The notes under the pieces are model-generated. The model was given only the letters and a program-made list of their open reading frames with translations, did not search any database and had not been told where the DNA came from. From Microbulbifer aggregans (lineage in GTDB: Bacteria > Pseudomonadota > Gammaproteobacteria > Pseudomonadales > Cellvibrionaceae), in NCBI RefSeq assembly GCF_020524005.1, contig NZ_JAIVKK010000001.1:248001-312000 (forward strand): a stretch of 64,000 nucleotides of DNA. The letters are read 5' to 3'. The translations under genes were made by a program, and so were the position numbers. Positions 33,554 to 42,544 of the stretch are shown piece after piece (the stretch's first letter is position 1; every line of letters begins with the position of its first letter).

Positions 33554-33898
33554 CTAAAGGCAGTTGGTGGGCTTTGGCAGGCCGGCAATTTTGCTGGCAA
33601 CCTTGGCTGGGCTCGGTGGGAACAGCTGCATCAAATAGATACTGCGGCCTTTGTCGGGCCCGAGGTGCAGGGTGATGTATTTGACCAATGGGCGCATGGC
33701 TGGCGATAGCTCGAACTCGCGGTAAAACGCTTGCAGCAGTTGCAATACTTCCCAATGGGCGTCGGTCAGTTCAATTCCTTCACTCTGTGCCAACGCGCTG
33801 GCCACTTCCGGTGTCCAGTCGGAAAGCTCGCGCAAAAACCCTTCTTTGTCGATCGGGATTTCACGGCCTGCGATGTGTAAGTTTTTTTCGGTGTTCAT
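33554..33898 (-). CDS. tusE: Sulfur-relay protein TusE
   Basis: A 114-residue DsrC-family protein. It ends in GLPKPTNCL, with the conserved penultimate cysteine (Cys113) that accepts persulfide from TusBCD and passes it to MnmA for 2-thiouridine in tRNA. Only this one of the two DsrC cysteines is present, as in TusE rather than sulfite-reductase-linked DsrC. The ATG at 33898 gives the family start. It is the last gene of tusDCBE, 14 bases after tusB. Confidence 0.92.
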   Translation of the reverse strand: MNTEKNLHIAGREIPIDKEGFLRELSDWTPEVASALAQSEGIELTDAHWEVLQLLQAFYREFELSPAMRPLVKYITLHLGPDKGRSIYLMQLFPPSPAKVASKIAGLPKPTNCL

Positions 33899-33912
33899 AC
33901 TTCTGATCGCCG

Positions 33913-34194
33913 TTACTTGAACCAGCTGACGATAGGGTTGTGTTCGGTACATAGTGTGACCCAGCGCGTCTCATCGATACCTTCCACATTTTTCCCAATA
34001 ACGATACCACGGGCTTCAGCGTCTGATTGAAGGCAGTAGACCGGCGCGCGCTCGGTAATCTCAGGATATGTTTCCACGGCGCCGTAAACGGCGTCTTCAA
34101 TCAGCACGATAGCGTCGCCTTCGGCACAGCTGCTTGCGCAGTCTGTCAGCGCAGATGAAGAGTAGGGCGATTTGCTTACGATATGTAGGGTCAT
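33913..34194 (-). CDS. tusB: Sulfur-relay subunit TusB
   Basis: A 93-residue DsrH-family protein: TLHIVSKSPYSSSALTDCA, IVLIEDAVYGAV, then RGIVIGKNVEGIDETRWVTL and a C-terminal NPIVSWF. It forms the TusBCD hexamer with TusC and TusD and supports persulfide transfer; it has no catalytic Cys of its own. It lies 21 bases after tusC on the same strand. Confidence 0.9.
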   Translation of the reverse strand: MTLHIVSKSPYSSSALTDCASSCAEGDAIVLIEDAVYGAVETYPEITERAPVYCLQSDAEARGIVIGKNVEGIDETRWVTLCTEHNPIVSWFK

Positions 34195-34215
34195 GCTTTT
34201 AGTCGGGCTCGCTGG

Positions 34216-34575
34216 TTAAAAACTGAGAACGTGGTCGAACTTGCGGATAAAGCTGCCGCAGTCTTCTACAAGCTCAATGTCAGCTCCGGGAACCTGGAGT
34301 GCTTCCGGCATGATACCCCGCTGCAGCAGGCTAGATTTGCATACGTGGAGCGTCTCCACATCAAACATCGGCAGTGCCTGGATATTGCGGCGCAAATTCT
34401 TTTCGGCAATCGCTTCGGGCTTCTGTCCTGCTAGCTGGAAAACCCCGTCACCCAAAAACAGTACGGCAGGGGCCTGATCCATGGCTGCGGCGGCCAGTAT
34501 AGCCTCAAGACCTTCGCGGGCCAGTGCGTTGCCGTACGGGGCCTGGCGGCACAGGGCGAGAGTGTTCTTGCTCAT
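34216..34575 (-). CDS. tusC: Sulfur-relay subunit TusC
   Basis: A 119-residue DsrF-family protein: APYGNALAREGLEAILAAAAMD, VLFLGDGVFQLAGQKPEAI, LPMFDVETLHVCKSSLLQRGI and a final CGSFIRKFDHVLSF. It is the middle subunit of TusBCD. It begins 5 bases after the tusD stop, consistent with a single transcript. Confidence 0.92.
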   Translation of the reverse strand: MSKNTLALCRQAPYGNALAREGLEAILAAAAMDQAPAVLFLGDGVFQLAGQKPEAIAEKNLRRNIQALPMFDVETLHVCKSSLLQRGIMPEALQVPGADIELVEDCGSFIRKFDHVLSF

Positions 34576-34580
34576 TGTGA

Positions 34581-34973
34581 TCAGCCTCCGAATGTCACGA
34601 TACGATCACTTGCCGCCGTGGCTTCGGCCAGTTGCCCCAGCCCGGCCAGCTCAAACCCTTCCGCCAGGTTGGCGGCAGGCTTCTCCAGGCGGGTTGCTTC
34701 GCTCTCGCTCAAGAGCCCGCGCCGTTGGGCCGCGGCTATACATACCACGAGGTCCAGCTGGTGAGCCTGCTGCAGTTGTTGCCACTGGCCGAGAAGGTCC
34801 TGCTCGTCCTGGGGTGGCGCGGCGAGCGCGCTGCCGTTGTGAATGCCGTCGGCATAGAAGAAGACCCGGTACAGGGTATGTCCGGCTTCAAGCAGTGCGC
34901 GTGCAAATCGCAGGGCGGTGGCTGCACCTTCGGAGGCATGGGGTGCGCCGTAGATAACGAGAGTGAACTTCAT
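34581..34973 (-). CDS. tusD: Sulfur-relay subunit TusD
   Basis: A 130-residue DsrE-family protein: FTLVIYGAPHASEGAATALRFA, HTLYRVFFYADGIHNGS, and the active cysteine in LDLVVCIAAAQRRG (Cys78, the same number as in E. coli). It takes sulfur from TusA. It is the first tus gene; yccA lies upstream on the same strand with a terminator between them. Confidence 0.93.
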   Translation of the reverse strand: MKFTLVIYGAPHASEGAATALRFARALLEAGHTLYRVFFYADGIHNGSALAAPPQDEQDLLGQWQQLQQAHQLDLVVCIAAAQRRGLLSESEATRLEKPAANLAEGFELAGLGQLAEATAASDRIVTFGG

Positions 34974-34990
34974 TTTTAGGTTGCCCGGAA

Positions 34991-35016
34991 ATAAAAATGC
35001 CCCGCGATGCGGGGCG
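34991..35016 (-). terminator. Terminator between yccA and tusD
   Basis: Minus strand: GCCCCGC, ATC loop, GCGGGGC, then ATTTTTATTT. It is a perfect 7-bp GC stem with a T-rich tail, 26 bases after the yccA stop and just upstream of tusD. It should separate yccA from tusDCBE, or let through only part of the transcripts. Confidence 0.85.
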
Positions 35017-35041
35017 CTGTGTGAACGGCTGTCGGCCTGTA

Positions 35042-35722
35042 TCAGTCGTCGGAAGCGAAACCGAAGATGTGCAGCAGGCTGGTGAACAGGTTCAGGATGT
35101 TCAGGTACAGGGAGGTGGTGGCCATGATGTAGTTGGTTTCACCGCCGTTCACGATACGGCTGGTGTCATACAGGATGAAACCGGAGAACAGCAGGGCAAT
35201 CACACCGCTCAGGGCAACGCTGGCCAGCGGCATGTAAACGCCGAAGAAGCTGGCGACCATCAGGGCCAGGGCACATACCAGTACCGCGATCAGGCCGACG
35301 AACAGGAAACCGCCCATGAAGCTGAAATCTTTGCGGGTCGTCAGCACGTAGGCGGACAGCGCGAAGAAGATCAGAGCGGTGGTGCCCAGTGCCTGCATGA
35401 CGATCTGGCCGCCACCGGCGAGACCTACGTAATGGTTCAGCATCGGGCCCAGGGAGGCGCCCAGCAGGCCGGTAAACGCGAATACCACACCCACGCCAGC
35501 AGCGGAGTTGGCGGTGCGCGGCAGAACGAACCAGACCAGCACAATGGCAGCAATGGAGCACAGCAGGCTCATACCGCGGCCCATGCCGATGGCCATGGAA
35601 ATTCCAGCAGTGACTGCGCTGAAAAGGACAGTCATAGCCAGAAGCGCGTAGGTATTACGCAGAACTTTCGCGGCTTCCGAGCGATCCAGTGCTCGGGACT
35701 GAGTGTAAACTTGCGGCTGCAT
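35042..35722 (-). CDS. yccA: Bax inhibitor-1/YccA family membrane protein
   Basis: A 226-residue protein with seven membrane helices. Landmarks are VLRNTYALLAMTVLFSA, GLLGASLGPMLNHYV, GGFLFVGLIAVLVCALA, and the last segment FILYDTSRIVNGGETNYIMATTSLYLNILNLF with a short acidic end. In E. coli YccA modulates FtsH protease, and the gene sits next to tusE, as the tus genes do here. The family is also described as calcium-leak channels. It is divergent from the DUF442 gene. Confidence 0.9.
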   Translation of the reverse strand: MQPQVYTQSRALDRSEAAKVLRNTYALLAMTVLFSAVTAGISMAIGMGRGMSLLCSIAAIVLVWFVLPRTANSAAGVGVVFAFTGLLGASLGPMLNHYVGLAGGGQIVMQALGTTALIFFALSAYVLTTRKDFSFMGGFLFVGLIAVLVCALALMVASFFGVYMPLASVALSGVIALLFSGFILYDTSRIVNGGETNYIMATTSLYLNILNLFTSLLHIFGFASDD

Positions 35723-35855
35723 TAGCGTCTCCTGCTAAGTGATGTTTCAATTGGTCGAAATCATATCGCCAGCGCCTTTGACCATCAAGTAGGCGTAGGG
35801 TTCTACAGAAATTACAATCTTGGTGCAAATTCGCGCGCCTAATGGAGTTCACGAA

Positions 35856-36410
35856 ATGAAATTGCCCAAAGTATTGGTCTTTCTTTCTGTTTGCGTCTTC
35901 GCGCTGGCGGCGCCATTCAGTAGTGCCAGCGGTGCTGAAGACAGCGAGAAACCTGAAATCCAGGTTCCCTTTGGGGATAAAGTGGGGGCGGAAATACAGA
36001 ATTACAACCGTCTGCGCCCAAATATTGCCACTGGAGGCAGTATAGATCTTGCCCAGATTAAGGAAATCGCCGGTCACGGGTTCCGTACCGTTCTCGACCT
36101 GCGTACACCGGAAGAGGGCACTGCGGAGGAAAAAGCAGCTGTGGAGGGGGCGGGAATGCGCTACGTGAACCTGCCGGTCTCAAAGGGGGCGCCTTCTGAA
36201 GAGGTGATCAAAGGCATTGAAGCCGTGCTACAGGATCCTGATGCGGGCCTGGTGCTGATTCATTGTGGATCCGGCAACCGTGTCGGTACCGCCTGGGCAA
36301 TCTATCGAGCAAAGACGGGCGTGCCGCTGGATATTGCGATAGAAGAAGGCCGCACAATCGGGATGCGCGACTCAAGAGAAGAGCAGGTGAGGGCGTTACT
36401 CTCGGAATAA
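35856..36410 (+). CDS. Secreted DUF442/beta-lactamase-hydrolase-like phosphatase
   Basis: A 184-residue protein. Residues 1-26 form a signal peptide. The rest is a dual-specificity-phosphatase-like domain: PNIATGGSIDLAQIKEIAGHGFRTVLDLRTPEEG (general acid region), then the P-loop VLIHCGSGNRVGTAW with Cys137 and Arg142. The short Cys-x4-Arg loop is that of the DUF442/BLH group rather than classic Cys-x5-Arg phosphatases. Substrates are unknown; sulfide oxidation and phosphatase roles have both been proposed for relatives. The ATG at 35856 has GGAG 9 bases upstream. Confidence 0.8.
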   Translation: MKLPKVLVFLSVCVFALAAPFSSASGAEDSEKPEIQVPFGDKVGAEIQNYNRLRPNIATGGSIDLAQIKEIAGHGFRTVLDLRTPEEGTAEEKAAVEGAGMRYVNLPVSKGAPSEEVIKGIEAVLQDPDAGLVLIHCGSGNRVGTAWAIYRAKTGVPLDIAIEEGRTIGMRDSREEQVRALLSE

Positions 36411-36444
36411 GCCGCCGTGCTTGTCGGGGACTTTCCTTGCGATC

Positions 36445-38955
36445 TTAAAGTGGCAGTCTAATGTCCACGATCAGGGGCAGGTGATCGGATGCGAGCTGGG
36501 TCAGTTCACTCCGGGGCACAAGCACCGCGCGCACGTCGATATTTCGGTCCACGAATACGTAGTCAATACGGGCTTTGGGTAACCGGCTGAAAAAGGTGCC
36601 CTGGGGCTTGTGGCCGGCAAGCTGTACCTGGGCGTCGTCCAGTTCCGCGGTAATCTTGCGGATTTCCTTTGAGCTGGGCAGTGCGTTGAAGTCGCCGAGC
36701 AGTATGCGCGGGCGACCGCACTGATCGCTGCCCATCCATTCTTTGCCTAGCAGGGCGTCGATCTGCCGCAGCCGTTCACCCTTGGACAAGCCCAGGTGGG
36801 TGTTGAAAATCTGCACGGGAACACCCTCGAAGTCCACTTCCACCCAAAGGGCGCCGCGGGGCTCGGCGTTGCCAAAATGTCGTGAGTCTTCCGCCGGGCC
36901 GGGAAGAATGTCCTTCTTCACCAGACGCAGTGGCAGCTCGGTAAGAATACAGTCGCCGTAGAGTTCGTCTTCCAGGTGCATTGCCGGCTGGAAGTGGCAG
37001 TCCATAGCGAGGAGCTGAGCGATCTGGTGCGCCTGGTCGACCCCGCCGGTGCGTTCGCGTCGGACATCGACTTCCTGCAGTGCAACCACATCCGGCGCAT
37101 AACGGGCTATGACTCGGGCGATGCGCTCGGGGGATATCTTGCCGTCCATGCCGTCGCAAATATGCACGTTGTAGGTCATCACGCGCAGGCTTTTAGTGGT
37201 CGCAGCTCGGGATGGGGCTGCGGCAGATTTTGATTTGGGCGTTTTTTGGGGGGAGGGCACTTCCGGGCCCAGCGCGATGATGGGCGGAGGCGATTTCAGT
37301 TTTTCTGCTGGTTGCGCGCGTAAAAATTTGAGAGCGGCGTCGCGAATATCCTTTGGCCGCCAGTGCTCGAGGCCGTTGTCTGGAAAATGGATGTCCCCGG
37401 GCATGAGTGCAAACGCATGGGTCTCATTTGGGCCGGCGCCGCCATGGCTGCCGTTTTCTATCGCGAAGCTGATACTGTCACTGCCGGCGCACCAGCCGCT
37501 GATGACGAAATCCCCCGCGTCTGGATGGCGACACAGGTTGGCCAGGTCTTCCGCCGCTTCTTGCGGGAAAGGGTGCTCGCTCCCGAATACGGCAAGGTGA
37601 TCCCGCGGCAGCTCAATCGGTCCATTGCGCCACCAGCCGCAGACTTTAGTTGGTCCATCGCCTTCCGTGGGTGCGTCCGTATCCTGGTAGAGCACCATGG
37701 GTACATGGGTTTTCTCTACGATAAGCCGGGCAATCTCCTTTCGGGAAATACCATTGCAGTCCACGTTATAGAGCAGGGCGAGTGGCCCCATTGCGGAAAG
37801 CGCCATTGGGGCATCGCCCTGCCGCTGACGCTCGGGATCTTCGATTGGAAATAGTTTTTGTATCCACTGGCCGCCAAACAGGCGTACACGCTGCAGTTGG
37901 ACACCCTGGTTGCCACTGGCGCGATAACCCTGGGGGCTTTGGGGTAACTCGTTGAGCGCTTCGGCAATCGCATCTGCGAGTGGCCGGCCATAGCGCGCCT
38001 CGTAAGGAATGCTGTCTTCCTGCCCGTGGTCGGAATAGATCCATACATCGTAGTGGCGCCGTGAGGAGCGGTGGGCGGCACGCCAGATTCGCGCGATGGC
38101 ATCATCGATGCCTTTCAGTGTCCAGTGGGCAAATGCGGAGCTGGGACCGCGGCGGTGTGCCTGTTCGTCGTAGCCCAGCAGGTTGATGTAGATCACCGGC
38201 AGGCCGCGGGCGATATCAATTTTCACGCCGACCGTGGACAGCTCACGAAGCATGATGGTGATAGCGATGCGCGTGGGAATGAACATCAGTTCGCGCATAA
38301 GATCCTGACCACTGGTCAGTCCGCGAAAAAAGTCCACCACTGAAAGCAGAAGCTCCAGAATCAGCAGGCTGCCAGTGCGCACGAGGCTCCAAAGGTTGGC
38401 GAGGACCAGTGCGATTAACGCGAGGGGGCCGGCTTCCTTGAGTGATCGGCCCCAGCCCTCTGATGCGGGGCAGAAATGTGCCTCGTCGTTATCGGCTCCG
38501 GCCCGGAATACGCTCACATAGCAACTGCCATGGTTCAGCAGCGGTTCGTTGCCTTCTTCGGTAAGTCTCTTTTCCACCTCACTGGCGGCTTCGGACTCGT
38601 ACATACGCCGCATTTTTTGCGACTGCTGCGACATAAAGCCAAAAGCGGGCACGGCCGCTTTTACACCGTAAAAAATTTCTGCCTGGACTGCCGGGGTGGT
38701 GGCGGGAACGCCGGAGTACATGTGATCGAGGTGGTAGTGTTCTTTCTCGATCAGTTTTTTCAGGAAGGGCAATTTGCCTTCTGCCAGTGCCTTATCGAAT
38801 TGGGGACGGGCGAGGCCGTCGATCTGGATCAATACCAGTGCTGGCGCGTCGGGTTCCCGTTCATTGATCTGCAGTTTCAGCATACGCGCAAGCCACTCGC
38901 TGCGGCTGATACGTCGCCGCCAACGCCGGAGTGTGCTTTCTATACGCGTGATCAT
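36445..38955 (-). CDS. Fusion of alkaline-phosphatase-fold phosphodiesterase and EEP phosphatase
   Basis: An 836-residue two-enzyme protein. Residues ~38-550 are a type I phosphodiesterase/nucleotide-pyrophosphatase domain: LVLIQIDGLARP (Asp46), ATTPAVQAEIFYG (Thr87 nucleophile), NLLGYDEQAH (Asp263, His267), WIYSDHGQ (Asp309/His310) and NGSHGG (His504). A hydrophobic stretch at ~177-210 may hold it in the membrane. After a Lys/Ser/Pro linker (~565-588) an EEP domain follows: MTYNVH, VVALQEVD, FNTHLG, LLGDFN, RIDYVFVD and SDHLPL. All catalytic motifs of both folds are kept. It is last in a four-gene operon with a GT4 enzyme, a glycosidase and a VTT protein; lipid-linked phosphoester or glycan substrates are inferred. 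Confidence 0.85.
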   Translation of the reverse strand: MITRIESTLRRWRRRISRSEWLARMLKLQINEREPDAPALVLIQIDGLARPQFDKALAEGKLPFLKKLIEKEHYHLDHMYSGVPATTPAVQAEIFYGVKAAVPAFGFMSQQSQKMRRMYESEAASEVEKRLTEEGNEPLLNHGSCYVSVFRAGADNDEAHFCPASEGWGRSLKEAGPLALIALVLANLWSLVRTGSLLILELLLSVVDFFRGLTSGQDLMRELMFIPTRIAITIMLRELSTVGVKIDIARGLPVIYINLLGYDEQAHRRGPSSAFAHWTLKGIDDAIARIWRAAHRSSRRHYDVWIYSDHGQEDSIPYEARYGRPLADAIAEALNELPQSPQGYRASGNQGVQLQRVRLFGGQWIQKLFPIEDPERQRQGDAPMALSAMGPLALLYNVDCNGISRKEIARLIVEKTHVPMVLYQDTDAPTEGDGPTKVCGWWRNGPIELPRDHLAVFGSEHPFPQEAAEDLANLCRHPDAGDFVISGWCAGSDSISFAIENGSHGGAGPNETHAFALMPGDIHFPDNGLEHWRPKDIRDAALKFLRAQPAEKLKSPPPIIALGPEVPSPQKTPKSKSAAAPSRAATTKSLRVMTYNVHICDGMDGKISPERIARVIARYAPDVVALQEVDVRRERTGGVDQAHQIAQLLAMDCHFQPAMHLEDELYGDCILTELPLRLVKKDILPGPAEDSRHFGNAEPRGALWVEVDFEGVPVQIFNTHLGLSKGERLRQIDALLGKEWMGSDQCGRPRILLGDFNALPSSKEIRKITAELDDAQVQLAGHKPQGTFFSRLPKARIDYVFVDRNIDVRAVLVPRSELTQLASDHLPLIVDIRLPL

Positions 38956-39002
38956 GTACTGGCGATTTCCTTTTCAGTTAGCGTGAGTGAATACCGGTAG
39001 CT

Positions 39003-40295
39003 TCAGCGATTGCCGTGATCGGAAAGGTGATTACCCTGATCGAGCGCCGCGCTGGCGGCACTGGTGACGCCCTCGATGATTTCCCATTGCGCGCCGATCA
39101 TATTGCGCAATCGCATCCATTGGGCGTAGAGGGAATCATCCAGTGGCCAGTGCTGGTGGACCAGTGACTGGTAGTGTTCGAGCGCGGTACTTGCGCAGTT
39201 TTCCAGTGAATACCGGTTTGCGGTTTTCAACGCTTCGATGCGGAGGTTTGCGCGGACCTCGCTGGGCTGGTCGAGTATCCATTGCAGTGCGGCGATCATG
39301 TCGCGCTCACTGTGCTTCAAAACCAGTCGCCCGTTGATCTGGTCTTCGACGACTTCGCGGCATCCGCTGGCATCCAGCGCGACAACCGGTACGCCGGCGG
39401 CCATGGCCTCAGTTAAAACCATACCCTGGGTTTCGCTGGTGGACGCGAAGGCGAACACATCCATTGCGCTGTAGGCGTCTCGTTGGGCCTCTCCCTGCAA
39501 GGTTCCGGTCAGGTGCAGGCGATTGCCCATCCCCCGGGAATCAAACAGGTTTTTGATTTGCTGCTGCATCGGGCCAGCGCCAACCACCATAAAGTGGGTA
39601 TTTTCATTGCGCTGCATGAATTCGAGCGTGGAGGCAGAGAGAAAATCGAGGTTTTTTTCCGCGGCCAGGCGCCCGAGATGCCCCACCACGAAGGCGGATT
39701 CCGGTATGCCGTATTGCCGGCGCGCAGCGAGGCCGTCGCCATCGCGGTAGTTGCTGAGCTGTACGCCAGTGGGAACCACTGAAAGCGGTGTGGTGACGCC
39801 CCGTGAGCGCAGCAGGTCGGCGATACTTTCGCTGGGCGCAAACACCATGCTGGCGAGGTTTGCGTAGCGTGTTGCGAGCTCAATCACAAAGCGTTTCAGC
39901 GCTTCGGAATCCGCTGGTACATAGTGGGTGTAGCGCTCGTACAGTGTGTGATGGGTGAAAATCAGTGGGAGTTCGCGGCTGCGGGCTATGCGCAATGCAG
40001 TCATGCCCAGGAGAAAGGGGTGGTGAGAGTGGACGATGTCGGGTTCGAAAACATCCAGGTGGTGGCTGAGTTCTCCTGACAGCGGAAGGGCTACGGAGAA
40101 ATCGCTGCCGTTAAAGTTCTGGATGGCAGGTACCCGAAACACGTCCTTTTCCTCCGGAATTTTCTCTGCGAACTCCGGGGCCACGATCATTACGTTGTGG
40201 CCTCTTCGGCGATACTCCCGGGCAAAAGTATCCACCGAGCGCGCGACACCTCCTACGTGGGGCAGGTAGGTGTTGGTCAGCATAACGATATTCAC
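39003..40295 (-). CDS. GT4-family glycosyltransferase
   Basis: A 430-residue GT-B enzyme. The N-terminal domain has NTYLPHVGGVARSVDTFA and IVHSHHPFLLGMTALR with FTHHTLYERYTHY. The C-terminal nucleotide-sugar domain has VGHLGRLAAEKNLDFL, VVGAGPM, and FAFASTSETQGMVLTEAMAAGVPVVAL (the E-x7-E motif). The N-terminal motifs resemble diacylglycerol and phosphatidylinositol glycosyltransferases, which act on membrane lipids. Its ATG overlaps the glycosidase stop by 4 bases, so translation is coupled. The C-terminal ~60 residues are family-variable. Confidence 0.87.
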   Translation of the reverse strand: MNIVMLTNTYLPHVGGVARSVDTFAREYRRRGHNVMIVAPEFAEKIPEEKDVFRVPAIQNFNGSDFSVALPLSGELSHHLDVFEPDIVHSHHPFLLGMTALRIARSRELPLIFTHHTLYERYTHYVPADSEALKRFVIELATRYANLASMVFAPSESIADLLRSRGVTTPLSVVPTGVQLSNYRDGDGLAARRQYGIPESAFVVGHLGRLAAEKNLDFLSASTLEFMQRNENTHFMVVGAGPMQQQIKNLFDSRGMGNRLHLTGTLQGEAQRDAYSAMDVFAFASTSETQGMVLTEAMAAGVPVVALDASGCREVVEDQINGRLVLKHSERDMIAALQWILDQPSEVRANLRIEALKTANRYSLENCASTALEHYQSLVHQHWPLDDSLYAQWMRLRNMIGAQWEIIEGVTSAASAALDQGNHLSDHGNR

Positions 40296-42544
40296 AGAGG
40301 ATCCAGCTCCACCATTTCTACACCTTCAGTTACGGTTACCGGTTTGAAGCCAAACGCACGGATTTCAATCGTTGGAGCCTCGGTGTGCCAATCACCGCTC
40401 CAGGTTACCCGTGGATGCACCCCGGGTGTTATCTCGAGCGATATACGCCCGAAGTAGGTGGGTGCTGGCCCGAACCGGATGGGCTTCTGCGCAGTTTGAT
40501 CTTTCAGCCACTCCGGCGGCAACCCTGAAATCAGGATCAGGCGGTTGCCTTCTTCGCGAACAAAACAGTTTCGCTGCATGGTAACCCATTCGGCTGCTGC
40601 CCAGGCGTGCTGGCCGTCACCCATGCAGCCGCCAAAAGAATGCGGGTGTATGGCTTCGGGCCACTGCCCGGTGGGGGACGCAAGTTTCGCAACATTGCGC
40701 ATGAGGTCGATACAGCGCGGATCACCGGCGCGTAAAAGCACCTGAGCTACGTGAATGGTCAGGTAGGCGTTGATGCCGGAATGAATCATGTCCTGGAAGA
40801 AACCACCGGCCACAAAGCACTCTTGCTGAAGAAACTCCACCAGGTCTAGCAGGCGGGGATCTTCTTCCGGGTAAAGGCGCAGTGGGTAGCCGGCCGCGAT
40901 CGAACCGATGGCGCCGGCGTCGAGGCGGCGCTTGGGGGACGCGGGCATGGCCGGCCTGCCCAGGCGTGTGGCCGCCTGGCTGAGTGACTCATCGACGGTG
41001 AGCATGAAATCATCGGCATGGGACTGAAAGCGGTCGGCTTCATTGTCGAGGCCTTCACGGCGGCACAGGGCGACTGCGGAAAGCTGGCCCGCAATACCCC
41101 AGAAATCGTCCCAGTAGTAGCAATCGTTGGGGCCGAGGTGCTCGGCACTGAAGCCGGCAGGAAGCAGGCCACCGGTCAGGCTGCCGTCTTTTGGCTGGCG
41201 CTTGTCATCGATCCATTGCGCTCCGCGTAAGACCGGGTCGAGCCAATCCTGCTTGAGCTTGCGGTTGGTAATGCGGCAGTACTGGTCAATGATCCAGAGT
41301 GCCTCGCCGTTGGAGTCCCACTCTCCATCCTGGGAATGGAAATAGCCGTTGCGCTTTTGCCGCGACGGGAACCGCTCGAGCGCACGTTCCGCCCGCTCGA
41401 TCAATCCGGCGTGCAGCAGGGACTGGATCATAAAGGCGGCATCGCGGAACCAGAAGCGCTTGTACGTATAGGGCCCGGGGTAAACGTCATGCGGGGAGTG
41501 CAGAATGAGTGAGCGTACTGCTGCGTCGTAAAGGAACTGCATCTGCGGATCCGGTACCGACATGGCACAGTGCTGGCTGAGGTTGTGTGCCCAGCCGGAG
41601 GGTGCATTGCGGCTGTTCAGCTTGCAGTGCTGTGGGATGGTTACCAGTGTGTCCACCGTCTGCCCCGGTTCGAGGCGGAAGAGCGCGGCAGCCGTTGCCA
41701 TGCCTACATCGCACTCGGCGTGGGTTTCGTTGGCCTCATCATGCAGGTAGAGCGCGATATCACCGCGACGATAATCGGACGCATGATGGCGATCTACCGG
41801 GCGGTCAAAGTGAATTTTATCGGTGCCATCCACGAGCCACTGGTCGCGGCTGTTGCCCAATACCACCTTGTTGATCAGGGCCACGCCTTCGGGGTTACAT
41901 GGCCGCAGTGAGACCACTAGCCAGCCACCTTTGGCGTGCTGGCCGCGAAGTTGTAGCAGGCAATTATTGTGCTGCTCGGAGAGCTCCGCCCAAACGCGAC
42001 TTGTGAGGCTCGCACTGTCAGTCGCAGCTTCGGTCACAACCGCCACGCCTTTTTCGCCGCGATCCATCTCCAGTCGTTGTTCCACGTCCTGCATTTGCGA
42101 GGGATAAATGTTGACGCCATCGTCGCCAATAATCCAGCTGTCGATCGACCAGCCATCATAGTGGGGCGTGAGCAGTCCCCGTGGGTCGACGATGGGCATT
42201 TCCTCGCTGCCCGGAACACCCACGGCGGTCCAGTTCCGGTGGCTCAGGTTGCAGTGGGTGATCGAGAATGCGCGGGGAATAAAGGAAACATCCGCCGGGT
42301 CGAACTGGCGCTCAATCCAGTACGGCCAGACCCAGTCGAGATTGTGCTGGATGACTTTACTGTTCATCAGGGCACGGGCGTGGAAAATCACGCCTGCGCG
42401 TAACAATTCTATGGGTTCACTGACCTCCGACGGTTCCGCAAACCGCTGCATCCGCGCCATGACTGCGAGTGGGTCGAGGAAACCGTGGGCAGTGGCGAAT
42501 TTGCGTACGAAGAACCGCCAGGGAAGCCATTTCATCCAGGGCAT
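40292..42544 (-). CDS. Debranching-type six-hairpin glycosidase
   Basis: A 750-residue protein. The C-terminal half is an alpha/alpha barrel like amylo-alpha-1,6-glucosidases: YTYKRFWFRDAAFMIQSLLHAG, DGEWDSNGEALWIIDQYC, CYYWDDFWGIAGQLSAVAL, GQWPEAIHPHSFGGCMGDGQHAWAAAEW. The N-terminal half is beta-rich (ARALMNSKVIQHNLDWVWPYW, DGWSIDSWIIGDDGVNIY). There is no signal peptide, so it acts in the cytoplasm. No glycogen synthesis genes are nearby, so the substrate may be a glycan linked to the neighbouring transferase rather than glycogen. It overlaps the VTT gene by one base and the GT4 gene by four. Confidence 0.75.
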   Translation of the reverse strand: MPWMKWLPWRFFVRKFATAHGFLDPLAVMARMQRFAEPSEVSEPIELLRAGVIFHARALMNSKVIQHNLDWVWPYWIERQFDPADVSFIPRAFSITHCNLSHRNWTAVGVPGSEEMPIVDPRGLLTPHYDGWSIDSWIIGDDGVNIYPSQMQDVEQRLEMDRGEKGVAVVTEAATDSASLTSRVWAELSEQHNNCLLQLRGQHAKGGWLVVSLRPCNPEGVALINKVVLGNSRDQWLVDGTDKIHFDRPVDRHHASDYRRGDIALYLHDEANETHAECDVGMATAAALFRLEPGQTVDTLVTIPQHCKLNSRNAPSGWAHNLSQHCAMSVPDPQMQFLYDAAVRSLILHSPHDVYPGPYTYKRFWFRDAAFMIQSLLHAGLIERAERALERFPSRQKRNGYFHSQDGEWDSNGEALWIIDQYCRITNRKLKQDWLDPVLRGAQWIDDKRQPKDGSLTGGLLPAGFSAEHLGPNDCYYWDDFWGIAGQLSAVALCRREGLDNEADRFQSHADDFMLTVDESLSQAATRLGRPAMPASPKRRLDAGAIGSIAAGYPLRLYPEEDPRLLDLVEFLQQECFVAGGFFQDMIHSGINAYLTIHVAQVLLRAGDPRCIDLMRNVAKLASPTGQWPEAIHPHSFGGCMGDGQHAWAAAEWVTMQRNCFVREEGNRLILISGLPPEWLKDQTAQKPIRFGPAPTYFGRISLEITPGVHPRVTWSGDWHTEAPTIEIRAFGFKPVTVTEGVEMVELDPL

